A DNA stretch of 25,492 bases from CAG-791 sp003447895. GTDB lineage: Bacteria; Bacillota; Clostridia; Lachnospirales; Lachnospiraceae. The notes below the pieces were generated by a model that ran no database searches, was not told where the DNA came from, and saw only the letters and a list, made by a program, of their open reading frames with translations. The stretch is taken from positions 1 to 25,492 of the forward strand of contig CAMOMX010000024.1 of the NCBI GenBank assembly GCA_946620035.1, given 5' to 3'. Within the stretch, counting starts at the first letter, position 1. The number at the start of each line of letters is the position of its first letter. Of the stretch, positions 15,765 through 22,761 are shown piece by piece. The translations under genes were made by a program, and so were the position numbers.

Positions 15765-16961
15765 TCAATTTCGAAACAGGGAACGGATACCGCCACGGTC
15801 GGATCCGCCGCTGCCGTCCTCACTGTCCTCCTCGTCGATCTCGTCAAAGATCGAATACTTTCTGGCGTTGACGTAGTTGCTCCCGAGGACATTCAGGACA
15901 TTTCTGACTTCTTTCGCGGTTGCATAGCCGCACTGCAGAAGCTGCGGGTCGGGATCGTGGCCGTCGAGATAGTAGAGCGACCTCTTTCGGATCAGTTTTT
16001 CTCCGCCGGTCTCACCGAGCAGGATCTTGGAGCCGGTGGGATTTGCGACCTTCATGCAGACTCTGGCGGGAAAGCTCTCCCTGAGTCCCCGAAGGCAGGT
16101 TGGCTCTGCGGAGGCCAGGATCAAATGGATGCCGAGAGGCCTCGCCAGCTGCGAGATGCGGAGGATATAGGCCATGGCCGCCTGCCTGTTGGAGCGGAAG
16201 AGCCTCTGGTACTCCGTGATCATGATGATGCGGTGTTTCATGTGGCCGCCCCGCTCGTTAAAGCGGTAGATATCCCGGCAGCCGGATTCGTACAGAAGGT
16301 CATTTCTCCTGTCGATCTCCGCGCTCATTTCGGAGAGCATCGCCATGGTCTCTCTGACCGTGCCGCACACATGGCAGTAGGGGAGGATGGCGTAATCGTC
16401 GAAGCTGAGATTGGACGAGGAACAAAGGTAGAGATCCACGTCGCCCGGAAGCTGCCGGATGAGGATACTCAGAACGAGCCCCTGGAGGAAGTCGGACAGG
16501 CCGCTTCCCGGCGTCCCTCCGACCAGGAGGTTCGGACTGTAGGTGAGTTCTGCCATGACGCATTCCCGGTACAGGTTCATGCCGATCGCAAGGGGGATTC
16601 CTTCGGAGGAGCTGTATTCCCTGCTGGTGAGAAGATCGCCGAGCCAGACCTCGTCGTGGCGCCAGGGAACGTCAATGTAGATATGTCCGTCCGCGCGGTA
16701 TACGCGGATATCGCGCCGGTAGAAGATCTTCCGGTAAAAGGGCTCCAGTTTGGAAATCCGGGTGGCGCTTCTCTTGTCGGCGGGAATGATCCCGAATCTT
16801 GTCATCATGGGGCCCTGGACACAAACGTCGACCGTGCCGTATACGTTGTTCTGCGCCCAGAGGTCGATCAGGTCGTCAATGTACGGCGTCATAGCCTGAT
16901 CGTTCCATATTGTGTGATGTCTCAATAATTCCCCGGCTTTGGGGAGTATAAAATCTGCCAT
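15765..16961 (-). CDS. Soluble FtsK/SpoIIIE-like protein with degenerate ATPase motifs
   Basis: The product has 398 residues from ATG 16961, where GGAG lies 6 nt upstream. A GTG at 16994 would add 11 residues but has no Shine-Dalgarno. It aligns by eye with the motor part of FtsK/SpoIIIE: the alpha region GPMMTRFGIIPADKRSATRISKL, the beta region from PNLLVGG, and IHLILASAEPT...FPARVCMKVAN...ILLGETGGEKLI...YYLDGHDP. The Walker A site reads GTPGSGLS (149-156), with Leu155 replacing the ATP-binding lysine. The Walker B site reads IIMITE, with Thr249 in place of the aspartate before Glu250. There are no N-terminal membrane helices and no C-terminal gamma winged helix. The tail is acidic and Gly/Ser-rich. 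It is probably a pseudo-ATPase, possibly a regulator or partner of the true translocase. The frame is intact, which argues against a decaying pseudogene. Confidence 0.85.
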   Translation of the reverse strand: MADFILPKAGELLRHHTIWNDQAMTPYIDDLIDLWAQNNVYGTVDVCVQGPMMTRFGIIPADKRSATRISKLEPFYRKIFYRRDIRVYRADGHIYIDVPWRHDEVWLGDLLTSREYSSSEGIPLAIGMNLYRECVMAELTYSPNLLVGGTPGSGLSDFLQGLVLSILIRQLPGDVDLYLCSSSNLSFDDYAILPYCHVCGTVRETMAMLSEMSAEIDRRNDLLYESGCRDIYRFNERGGHMKHRIIMITEYQRLFRSNRQAAMAYILRISQLARPLGIHLILASAEPTCLRGLRESFPARVCMKVANPTGSKILLGETGGEKLIRKRSLYYLDGHDPDPQLLQCGYATAKEVRNVLNVLGSNYVNARKYSIFDEIDEEDSEDGSGGSDRGGIRSLFRN

Positions 16962-17015
16962 ATCGATCTCCGGTCCTCGAATGTCGGCACACACTGCGCG
17001 CGCCGGTATTTAGGA

Positions 17016-17024
17016 ATTATATCA
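17016..17024 (-). promoter_or_regulatory. Extended -10 promoter of the FtsK-like gene
   Basis: On the minus strand TGA-TATAAT lies 55 bases upstream of ATG 16961. The -35 region is poor (TACCAG at the 17-bp position), as is allowed for an extended -10 promoter. It is divergent from, and nearly overlaps, the plus-strand promoter at 17040-17048. Confidence 0.5.
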
Positions 17025-17039
17025 TGTTTGGAGATTTAC

Positions 17040-17048
17040 TGGTATAAT
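17040..17048 (+). promoter_or_regulatory. Extended -10 promoter of the HAD/ADP-ribose operon
   Basis: TGG-TATAAT at 17040-17048 is a clean extended -10 without a recognisable -35. Transcription would start near 17055 and read a leader of about 210 nt containing the hairpin array before the HAD start codon. Confidence 0.55.
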
Positions 17049-17076
17049 AAAACCCGGCGGATCCGGATCTGAGGAC

Positions 17077-17111
17077 CGCGTGTCTTCGCGCAAAGCGCTT
17101 CGACAAGGAGG
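17077..17111 (+). repeat. 35-bp direct repeat, copy A, carrying a Shine-Dalgarno
   Basis: This stretch is identical over 35 bp to 17224-17258 and ends in AAGGAGG. It contains a short GCGC-AAA-GCGC hairpin. Five nt after its AGGAGG lies GTG 17117, which is in frame with the HAD gene 147 bases downstream. Confidence 0.9.
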
Positions 17112-17223
17112 GCAGAGTGAAAAATCACTCTGATGAGCTGATTTTTCACTCACAAGGTTTGCGGCGAAATGCCTCAAACCTTGCGGGATCGCATCGGAGA
17201 ATTTGCCTTCGCAAAATTCTCCT
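17112..17223 (+). repeat. Array of three inverted repeats in the HAD leader
   Basis: Three hairpins follow each other. IR1 pairs 17115-17127 with 17139-17151 (13 bp perfect). A competing 7-bp hairpin within it pairs AGAGTGA (17114-17120) with TCACTCT (17125-17131). IR2 pairs CAAGGTTTG (17153-17161) with CAAACCTTG (17175-17183). IR3 pairs 17196-17206 with 17211-17222 with one bulge. IR1 buries the GTG that follows the copy-A Shine-Dalgarno. The arrangement resembles a palindromic-repeat cluster or a structured leader. Confidence 0.75.
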
Positions 17224-17258
17224 CGCGTGTCTTCGCGCAAAGCGCTTCGACAAGGAGG
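17224..17258 (+). repeat. 35-bp direct repeat, copy B, carrying the HAD Shine-Dalgarno
   Basis: This is the second copy of the 35-bp repeat at 17077-17111. Its AAGGAGG lies 5 nt before ATG 17264 and serves the HAD gene. The final part, TCGACAAGGAGGTAAGTATG (17247-17266), recurs exactly at 18094-18113 before the next gene. Confidence 0.9.
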
Positions 17259-17263
17259 TAAGT

Positions 17264-18085
17264 ATGATCAGACTGATAGGACTTGATCTGGACGGGACTC
17301 TTTTGACCCGGGACAAGAGACTGACCGACAGGAACAAAGAGGCCCTTTCGGAAGCGTGGAAAAGGGGAATCGAAGTGGTCCCTGTCACGGGAAGGCCCCG
17401 CTCGGGGATTCCCCGGGAGGTGACGGAACTTCCTTTTATTCACTATACGATCACGTCAAACGGCGCCGTCACCTTTGACCGGAAGGCGGGAAAGGCAGTG
17501 AGAGAGCGGTATATGACGGTCCCGACAGCCATATCCGTCCTTGAGAAGGCCCGGGGAGACGACATCATCAGGGAATACTTTACCGGCGGATTCGGCTTTC
17601 ATGACGAGAAGACAAGGGAACTTCTGCGCGAGAGGTTCGGGAAAACGCCCGTGATCGGGTACCTGCGGCAGAGCAGAAAGCTGGTTGAAGATTTCCGCGG
17701 CAGCATCGAAGAGGTGCGGGAAGGAATTGAGAATATCTCCATCATGTGCCGGAGTCCTCTGAAGAAAGAGGAGATCCTCGGGCAGATCCGGGACATCCGG
17801 GGGATTCGGATCATTTATCCCTGGCCCACGGACCTCGAGATCACATCCGACAAGGCGGACAAGGGGGAGGCCCTCCTTGAACTTGGCAGAATGCTCGGGA
17901 TCGGGCGGGATGAGATCATGGCAATGGGGGACGGAAACAACGATCTCGGGCTCATGAAAGCGGCGGGCCTATCCGTGGCGATGGGAAATTCGGACCCTGA
18001 GATCCTGCAGGTTTCCGATTATGTGACAAAAGACAACGACCATGACGGTGTGGCGGAGGCGATCCGTCAATACGCGCTTAGTTAA
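17264..18085 (+). CDS. Cof-type HAD-superfamily phosphatase
   Basis: The product has 273 residues, the normal size for Cof/YbjI-like sugar-phosphate phosphatases. HAD motif I is D8-L-D10-G-T near the N-terminus (GLDLDGTLL). Motif II is VTGRPRSG, and a C2-type cap fills the middle. A lysine for motif III is present in SDKADKGEALLELG, and motif IV is MGDGNNDLGLM. The tail AMGNSDPEILQVSDYVTKDNDHDG is typical of the family. The substrate cannot be read from sequence. It is the first gene of an operon with the ARH-macro fusion 25 bases downstream, so a phosphorylated product of ADP-ribose or NAD turnover is possible (inference). The in-frame GTG at 17117 would add 49 residues translated from the hairpin array. 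These do not look like protein, so ATG 17264 is used. Confidence 0.93.
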   Translation: MIRLIGLDLDGTLLTRDKRLTDRNKEALSEAWKRGIEVVPVTGRPRSGIPREVTELPFIHYTITSNGAVTFDRKAGKAVRERYMTVPTAISVLEKARGDDIIREYFTGGFGFHDEKTRELLRERFGKTPVIGYLRQSRKLVEDFRGSIEEVREGIENISIMCRSPLKKEEILGQIRDIRGIRIIYPWPTDLEITSDKADKGEALLELGRMLGIGRDEIMAMGDGNNDLGLMKAAGLSVAMGNSDPEILQVSDYVTKDNDHDGVAEAIRQYALS

Positions 18086-18093
18086 AGCGGGAG

Positions 18094-18113
18094 TCGACAA
18101 GGAGGTAAGTATG
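18094..18113 (+). promoter_or_regulatory. Duplicated 20-nt ribosome binding cassette
   Basis: TCGACAAGGAGGTAAGTATG is identical to 17247-17266, including spacing and start codon. It decides the start of the ARH-SseB-macro gene at 18111 rather than the longer in-frame opening at 18042. Exact sharing of an RBS cassette by consecutive genes suggests duplication or selection for equal, strong translation. Confidence 0.85.
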
Positions 18114-19985
18114 TACGGTGCAATACTGGGAGATATCATAGGAAGCCCTTACGAATTTGACGCGAACAATATCAAGACCACGGAGTTCAGCCTCTTTTCG
18201 GAGAGATCCGAATACACCGATGACAGCATCATGACCTGCGCGGTGGCGGAGGGCCTTCTGGACTGCGGAATCGACGCGGACGACAAGACGATGTCCGAAT
18301 CGATCATCCGGGCGATGAAGAAATACGGAAACCGCTATCCGTTCGCCGGCTACGGGGCCAATTTCAGCATGTGGCTGGAGCAGGAGAACCCGAAGCCCTA
18401 CAACAGCTTCGGAAACGGAAGCGCCATGCGGGTTTCGCCTGCCGTCTGGCTCTGCCAGGAGGATCTTCACAGAATGCTCCATATCGCGGCGGTGACGGCT
18501 GCGGTCTCCCACAACCACCCGGAGGGAATCCGGGGCGCCCAGTCCGTGGCCGCGGCCATTTTCATGGGGATTCACGGCGCCTCCAAGGAAGAGATCCGGA
18601 ACATGGTCTCCAAGGCGTTTGGCTATGATTTGTCCAAAACCTGCGATGAGATCCGCCCCGGCTACCATCACGTGGAGTCCTGCCAGGAAACTGTCCCGCA
18701 GGCCTTTGCGGCTTTCCTGGAGGGAGAGAGCTTCGAAGAGGTGATCCGCCTCGCGGTATCTTTGGGAGGCGATTCCGACACTCTGACAGCGATCGCGGGA
18801 AGCATGGCCGAGGCCTTCTACGGCGTGCCGCAGGAACTGAAAAAAGAGGCCAGGGACCGGCTTCCGGCCGACCTCAGGGGCGTGGTCGACAGATTTGACA
18901 GAAAGCTGGAAGAGGACCGCCTGGCGAGGGAGAAAGACCCGGCGCGGATGGAGAAGTGGAAAAACGCGCTTCATCCCGCGCCCCCCAAAAAGCCCGCCGC
19001 AGACCGGTTTGCCGGAAGTGAGGAGCTCGAGAAGAAGATGGAAGAGCTCCGGGAGCGGCGCACTCAGGAGAGCCTTGCCGCGTGCATGGAGGCCCTCAGG
19101 CAGGCGATGCGTAAGGGAGGAAGCCTCCTGATCCCTGTGCAGCCCTTTGCCGTAAACGGCGGAAATTCGCCGGCGCAGAGGGGCCTTAAAATGAAGCTGG
19201 TCAGGTCAAAGGACGGAAAGAGCTGGCAGGTTGCCTATACGAGCACGAAGGCCTATGCCGCCGGAATGTCGGCAGGGGACAAGGCGGTCGGAGGGCCCAT
19301 CCGGAGTATCCTCGAACAGTTTGTCGCGGATGCCCCCGGAAAGACCAAGGCACCGGAATCTGTCAGCGGGCTCGTCCTCAATCCCGAGAAGAACCCGCTG
19401 TTCCTTCCCCGCGACCTGATCGCCAGGATCCTGAGAGCGGAGGAAAGGGCGGCCCGCGCCGGAAGAAGCGGCGTCATCGTCACAAAGGGCGACATCACAA
19501 AGATCAAAGCGGACTGCATTGTCAATGCCGCAAACACTTCGCTTCTGGGCGGAGGCGGCGTCGACGGCGCGATCCACAGGGCAGCCGGCCCGGAGCTCCT
19601 TGAGGAGTGCAGGAAGCTGGACGGATGCCATACCGGTGAAGTCAAGATGACGAAGGCGTACAAGCTCCCCGCGAAGTATATTATTCACGCGGTCGGCCCC
19701 ATCTATGACGGAGACGAGGAGGACCCGGTCCTTCTGGCATCCTGCTATACCAAGGCCCTGGACCTTGCGATGAAGAACGGGCTTCACAGTATAGTGTTTC
19801 CCAATATCTCCACAGGTGTGTACGGTTATCCCAAGAAAGAGGCGGCAGAAGTCGCGATGAAGGCGGTGGGAGACTGGATCGTCGGGCACAGAAATTATGT
19901 GATGCATGTCGTCATGTGCTGCTTTGACCAGGAAAACTATGAGATCTACGAGAAGATGGTCAGGGAAAGAAATCAGAAGAACTGA
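18111..19985 (+). CDS. ADP-ribosylglycohydrolase - SseB-like - macro domain fusion protein
   Basis: The protein has 624 residues and three modules. Residues ~1-270 are an ADP-ribosylglycohydrolase (DraG/ARH fold): GAILGDIIGSPYEF at the start, metal ligands in T36-D-D-S39, and the second metal site G219-G-D-S-D-T224. A charged linker follows. Residues ~318-445 resemble the SseB N-terminal domain (LLIPVQPF, YTSTKAY, GLVLNPEKNPLFLPRDLI). Residues ~453-620 are a MacroD-type macro domain: GDITKIKADCIVNAAN (N472-A-A-N475), the loop G480-GGG-V-D485-GAIH with the catalytic-type aspartate, and FPNISTGVYGYP near N565. ARH and macro enzymes remove ADP-ribose from proteins, nucleic acids or O-acetyl-ADP-ribose. 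Having both in one chain suggests a complete eraser of mono-ADP-ribosylation. No ADP-ribosyltransferase is in the window. The role of the SseB-like part is unknown. All visible active-site residues are present. No signal peptide, so it is cytoplasmic. Confidence 0.9.
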   Translation: MYGAILGDIIGSPYEFDANNIKTTEFSLFSERSEYTDDSIMTCAVAEGLLDCGIDADDKTMSESIIRAMKKYGNRYPFAGYGANFSMWLEQENPKPYNSFGNGSAMRVSPAVWLCQEDLHRMLHIAAVTAAVSHNHPEGIRGAQSVAAAIFMGIHGASKEEIRNMVSKAFGYDLSKTCDEIRPGYHHVESCQETVPQAFAAFLEGESFEEVIRLAVSLGGDSDTLTAIAGSMAEAFYGVPQELKKEARDRLPADLRGVVDRFDRKLEEDRLAREKDPARMEKWKNALHPAPPKKPAADRFAGSEELEKKMEELRERRTQESLAACMEALRQAMRKGGSLLIPVQPFAVNGGNSPAQRGLKMKLVRSKDGKSWQVAYTSTKAYAAGMSAGDKAVGGPIRSILEQFVADAPGKTKAPESVSGLVLNPEKNPLFLPRDLIARILRAEERAARAGRSGVIVTKGDITKIKADCIVNAANTSLLGGGGVDGAIHRAAGPELLEECRKLDGCHTGEVKMTKAYKLPAKYIIHAVGPIYDGDEEDPVLLASCYTKALDLAMKNGLHSIVFPNISTGVYGYPKKEAAEVAMKAVGDWIVGHRNYVMHVVMCCFDQENYEIYEKMVRERNQKN

Positions 19986-20001
19986 AAAAAGAAACAAAAG
20001 A

Positions 20002-20043
20002 GAGGGGCGGCGTTTCCTGAGGATTCAGGAAGCGGCGCCCCTC
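20002..20043. terminator. Long hairpin, probable terminator of the ADP-ribose operon
   Basis: A 19-nt arm (20002-20020) pairs with 20025-20043 around a GGAT loop, with one mismatch and a G-U pair. The plus-strand side is followed by GTTATATCT, a poor T tract. The minus-strand side is followed by a T-rich run. It starts 17 bases after the stop codon, so it most likely ends this operon, but efficiency is uncertain. Confidence 0.65.
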
Positions 20044-20234
20044 GTTATATCTATCCCCCCTGTGGAATAAATACAAAACCGAAGATACATATAGTGTAGC
20101 ACTGATTGCGCCCAAGGTCAACATTTTGTATATTTTGACGGGAAAACACGAAAAGATATTAGAAAAATTGCACAAAACCATGCAGCCCCTGTGAGACCCG
20201 GACTGCAAAAGGAAAATTTTGCGACTGATCCAAA

Positions 20235-20263
20235 TAGACAAAAGGAAATTTGCTGTCTATAAT
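20235..20263 (+). promoter_or_regulatory. Promoter of feoAB
   Basis: TAGACA (20235-20240) and TATAAT (20258-20263) are separated by exactly 17 bp, with one mismatch from consensus overall. The leader would be about 77 nt. Iron-dependent repression is expected from the gene's role, but no operator is recognised by eye. Confidence 0.8.
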
Positions 20264-20346
20264 CAGAGAACAGGCATAAGCCGGGGCACTTTTGTGCTCC
20301 CCGAAAAAGAAAAATACGCGAAGAGCGTTCAGGTATGGAGGTTTCA

Positions 20347-22692
20347 ATGACGATCAGAGACTTGGAAATCGGGCAGTCGGGTGTCATAACAAAGGTAGGC
20401 GGTGAAGGCGCCCTGCGGCAGCATTTCCTGGATATGGGGGTGATCCCCGGAACGGTGGTGAAGGTAGTCAAGTACGCGCCCATGGGGGATCCGGTGCAGC
20501 TGAGCATCCACGGCTATGACCTGACGCTCAGGATCGCGGACGCGGAAAAGATCGACGTGGAGATCTCTGAGGCGGCAGAGCCCAGGAAGGCGAGAGAACG
20601 GCATGAGCATCGGGGGCACCCCGGACTCGGAGAGGGCGGCAAGTACCACGATAAGGCGACTGAGAAAGCGCTTCCCGAGGGGACGACGCTGACATTTGCG
20701 CTTGCCGGAAACCAGAACAGCGGAAAGACGACGCTCTTTAACCAGCTGACAGGATCCAACCAGCACGTGGGAAATTTCCCCGGTGTCACGGTCGACAGAA
20801 AAGACGGTGTGATCAGAGGGCAGAAGAACACGCTGGTCACGGATCTTCCCGGCATTTATTCCATGTCTCCCTACAGCAGTGAGGAGCTCGTCACGCGGCA
20901 GTTTATTCTCGAAGAGCACCCCAAGGGGATTATCAATATCGCGGACGCCACCAATATCGAGAGAAATCTCTATCTGACCATGCAGCTTCTGGAGCTGGAC
21001 ATTCCCATGGTGCTGGCCCTCAATATGATGGACGAGATGAGAAAGAACGGGGGGAGCCTTAGGATCAACACGATGGAAGAGATGCTGGGCATTCCGGTCA
21101 TTCCGATCGCGGCGGCCACCAATGAGGGAATCGATGAACTGATCGATCACGCCGTCCATGTGGCCTACTATCAGGAAAAGCCCAAAAGGCAGGATTTTTG
21201 CAGCTCTGACGACAACGGCGGCGCCGTTCACAGATGCATACACTCGATCATGCACCTCATCGAGGACCACGCGCGGAAGGCGGGTATTCCGATCCGGTTT
21301 GCGGCCAACAAGGTGATCGAAGGCGATCAGCTTGTCATGGAGGCCCTGAACCTTGACGGGAACGAACGGGAGACCTGCGAGCATCTGATCAGACAGATGG
21401 AGGCGGAGAGGGGACTTGACAGGGCGGCCGCGATCGCGGACATGCGGTACGCTTTTATCAGCAGAGTGTGCGAGGAAACGGTCGTAAAGCCCCAGGAGAG
21501 CATCGAGCGAAAGCGGAGTATTGCCCTGGACAAGGTCCTGACAGGGCGCTATACCGCGATCCCGTGCTTTATCGGAATTATGTTCATGGTGTTCTTTCTC
21601 ACCTTCAATGTGATCGGGGATTTCCTTCAAAAGCTTCTCGAGAGCGGAATCGGATTTCTGACAGTCAAGGCAGACGCCGCGCTGACGGCTTTTCATGTAA
21701 ATCAGGTGCTCCACTCCCTGGTCATCGAAGGAATCTTTAACGGCGTCGGCAGTATCCTGAGTTTTCTGCCCCTGATCGTCGTGCTCTTCTTCTTTTTGTC
21801 GATCCTGGAGGACAGCGGATACATGGCCAGAGTGGCCTTCGTCATGGACAAGCCGCTAAGAAGGATCGGCCTGTCGGGCCGGAGCATTGTCCCCATGCTG
21901 ATCGGTTTCGGGTGCACCGTCCCGGGCGTCATGGCGACGAGGACACTGCCGTCCGAACGGGACAGGAAGATGACGATCCTCATGACACCGTACATGAGCT
22001 GCAACGCCAAGATGCCGATCTACGGCCTGTTTGCCGCCGCCTTTTTCGGAGGGCGGAAAGGGATCGTCTATGTATCGATGTATGTGCTGGGAATTTTGGT
22101 GAGCCTGATCATGGCCTGGTTTTTCAGAAAGTTCTTCTTCAAGGGAGAAGCGGTCCCGTTTGTCATGGAGCTTCCCAACTACCGGATGCCCAGGGCGAAA
22201 AATGTGATGAGGCTTCTGTGGGAGAAAGCAAAGGACTTTGTAGAGAGGGCCTTCTCGGTCATCTTTATCGCGACGCTCCTCATCTGGTTTCTGACACACT
22301 TTAATATCCGGATGAACATGGTGACGGACTCCAGGGACAGTATTCTTGCCGCGGTGGCAGGTGTTCTCACGCCGCTCCTTGCGCCCCTTGGATTTAATGA
22401 CTGGAGGATCTGTGTTGCCCTGATCGCGGGCTTTATGGCCAAGGAAAGTGTGGTGTCCACGATCAGCGTGCTCTTCGGCTCAGTGGCCGCGTTTTCGGCG
22501 GCGCTCCCCCTGCACGCCGCTATGGCCCTTTTGGTGTTCTGCCTTCTGTATACCCCCTGCGTGGCAGCTGTCTCTTCCTTTAAGAGAGAGCTCGGAAGGA
22601 AATGGGCGATTGGGATCGTCATAGAGCAGTGCGCCGTGGCCTGGGTCGCCGCGCTGATCACAAATCTGGTCATGACCGTGGCGGGATTCTAG
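20347..22692 (+). CDS. feoB: Fused FeoA-FeoB ferrous iron transporter
   Basis: This is a 781-residue fusion. Residues ~1-80 form an SH3-like FeoA domain (MTIRDLEIGQSGVITKVGG, LDMGVIPGT). A His/Glu/Arg-rich linker follows. The FeoB G domain comes next: G1 G121-NQNSGKT128, NFPGVTVDRKDG, G3 DLPGIYSMSPYS and G4-type NMMDE. The last ~400 residues are the membrane transporter, with GFGCTVPGVMATRTL and SCNAKMPIY gate motifs. FeoB imports Fe2+ across the cytoplasmic membrane under anoxic conditions, and FeoA modulates it. ATG 20347 is chosen because GGAGG lies 5 nt upstream and overlaps the earlier in-frame ATG at 20335. FeoA-FeoB fusions occur in some anaerobes. A FeoC-like protein is not seen nearby. 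FeoB usually reads GFGCNVP, so the Thr here is a small deviation. Confidence 0.96.
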   Translation: MTIRDLEIGQSGVITKVGGEGALRQHFLDMGVIPGTVVKVVKYAPMGDPVQLSIHGYDLTLRIADAEKIDVEISEAAEPRKARERHEHRGHPGLGEGGKYHDKATEKALPEGTTLTFALAGNQNSGKTTLFNQLTGSNQHVGNFPGVTVDRKDGVIRGQKNTLVTDLPGIYSMSPYSSEELVTRQFILEEHPKGIINIADATNIERNLYLTMQLLELDIPMVLALNMMDEMRKNGGSLRINTMEEMLGIPVIPIAAATNEGIDELIDHAVHVAYYQEKPKRQDFCSSDDNGGAVHRCIHSIMHLIEDHARKAGIPIRFAANKVIEGDQLVMEALNLDGNERETCEHLIRQMEAERGLDRAAAIADMRYAFISRVCEETVVKPQESIERKRSIALDKVLTGRYTAIPCFIGIMFMVFFLTFNVIGDFLQKLLESGIGFLTVKADAALTAFHVNQVLHSLVIEGIFNGVGSILSFLPLIVVLFFFLSILEDSGYMARVAFVMDKPLRRIGLSGRSIVPMLIGFGCTVPGVMATRTLPSERDRKMTILMTPYMSCNAKMPIYGLFAAAFFGGRKGIVYVSMYVLGILVSLIMAWFFRKFFFKGEAVPFVMELPNYRMPRAKNVMRLLWEKAKDFVERAFSVIFIATLLIWFLTHFNIRMNMVTDSRDSILAAVAGVLTPLLAPLGFNDWRICVALIAGFMAKESVVSTISVLFGSVAAFSAALPLHAAMALLVFCLLYTPCVAAVSSFKRELGRKWAIGIVIEQCAVAWVAALITNLVMTVAGF

Positions 22693-22717
22693 AAAGGAAT
22701 GTGGCCCAACTTCAGAC

Positions 22718-22743
22718 AAAAAGCCCGGACAGGAAGTCCGGGC
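22718..22743 (-). terminator. Terminator of tmcAL (minus strand)
   Basis: A perfect 8-bp stem (GCCCGGAC/GTCCGGGC, 22723-22730 with 22736-22743) is followed on the minus strand by TTTTT (22718-22722). It lies 18 bases past the tmcAL stop. feoAB converges on it from the other side, but there the hairpin lacks a T tract. Confidence 0.85.
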
Positions 22744-22761
22744 CGGTAAGAAAAGGGCGGC

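Larger units (their letters stand above)
19986..20346. other. Intergenic region between the ADP-ribose operon and feoAB
   Basis: These 361 bases hold no plausible gene. They contain the terminator at 20002-20043, an AT-rich middle part, the feoAB promoter at 20235-20263, and a GGGGCAC/GTGCTCCCC imperfect hairpin near 20282-20303 in the leader. I looked for a Fur-like or DtxR-like dyad and saw none convincing. Confidence 0.6.

Noticed and set aside
15957..16928. 323-codon plus-strand frame opposite the FtsK-like gene
   Set aside because: No recognisable motif or good RBS, while the minus-strand frame aligns along its length with FtsK/SpoIIIE.
17117..17263. 49-residue in-frame N-terminal extension of the HAD phosphatase from GTG 17117
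   Set aside because: The HAD family begins at MIRLIGLDLDG, the extension is translated from inverted and direct repeats, and ATG 17264 has an ideal Shine-Dalgarno. Kept only as a regulatory observation.
20100..20346. Fur or DtxR operator upstream of feoAB
   Set aside because: Only AT-rich stretches without a convincing dyad matching either family were found.
20344..21714. 456-codon open frame on the minus strand opposite feoAB
   Set aside because: Composition rich in His, Arg, Leu and Asp without domain motifs. It is the mirror of the FeoA/G-domain coding sequence.
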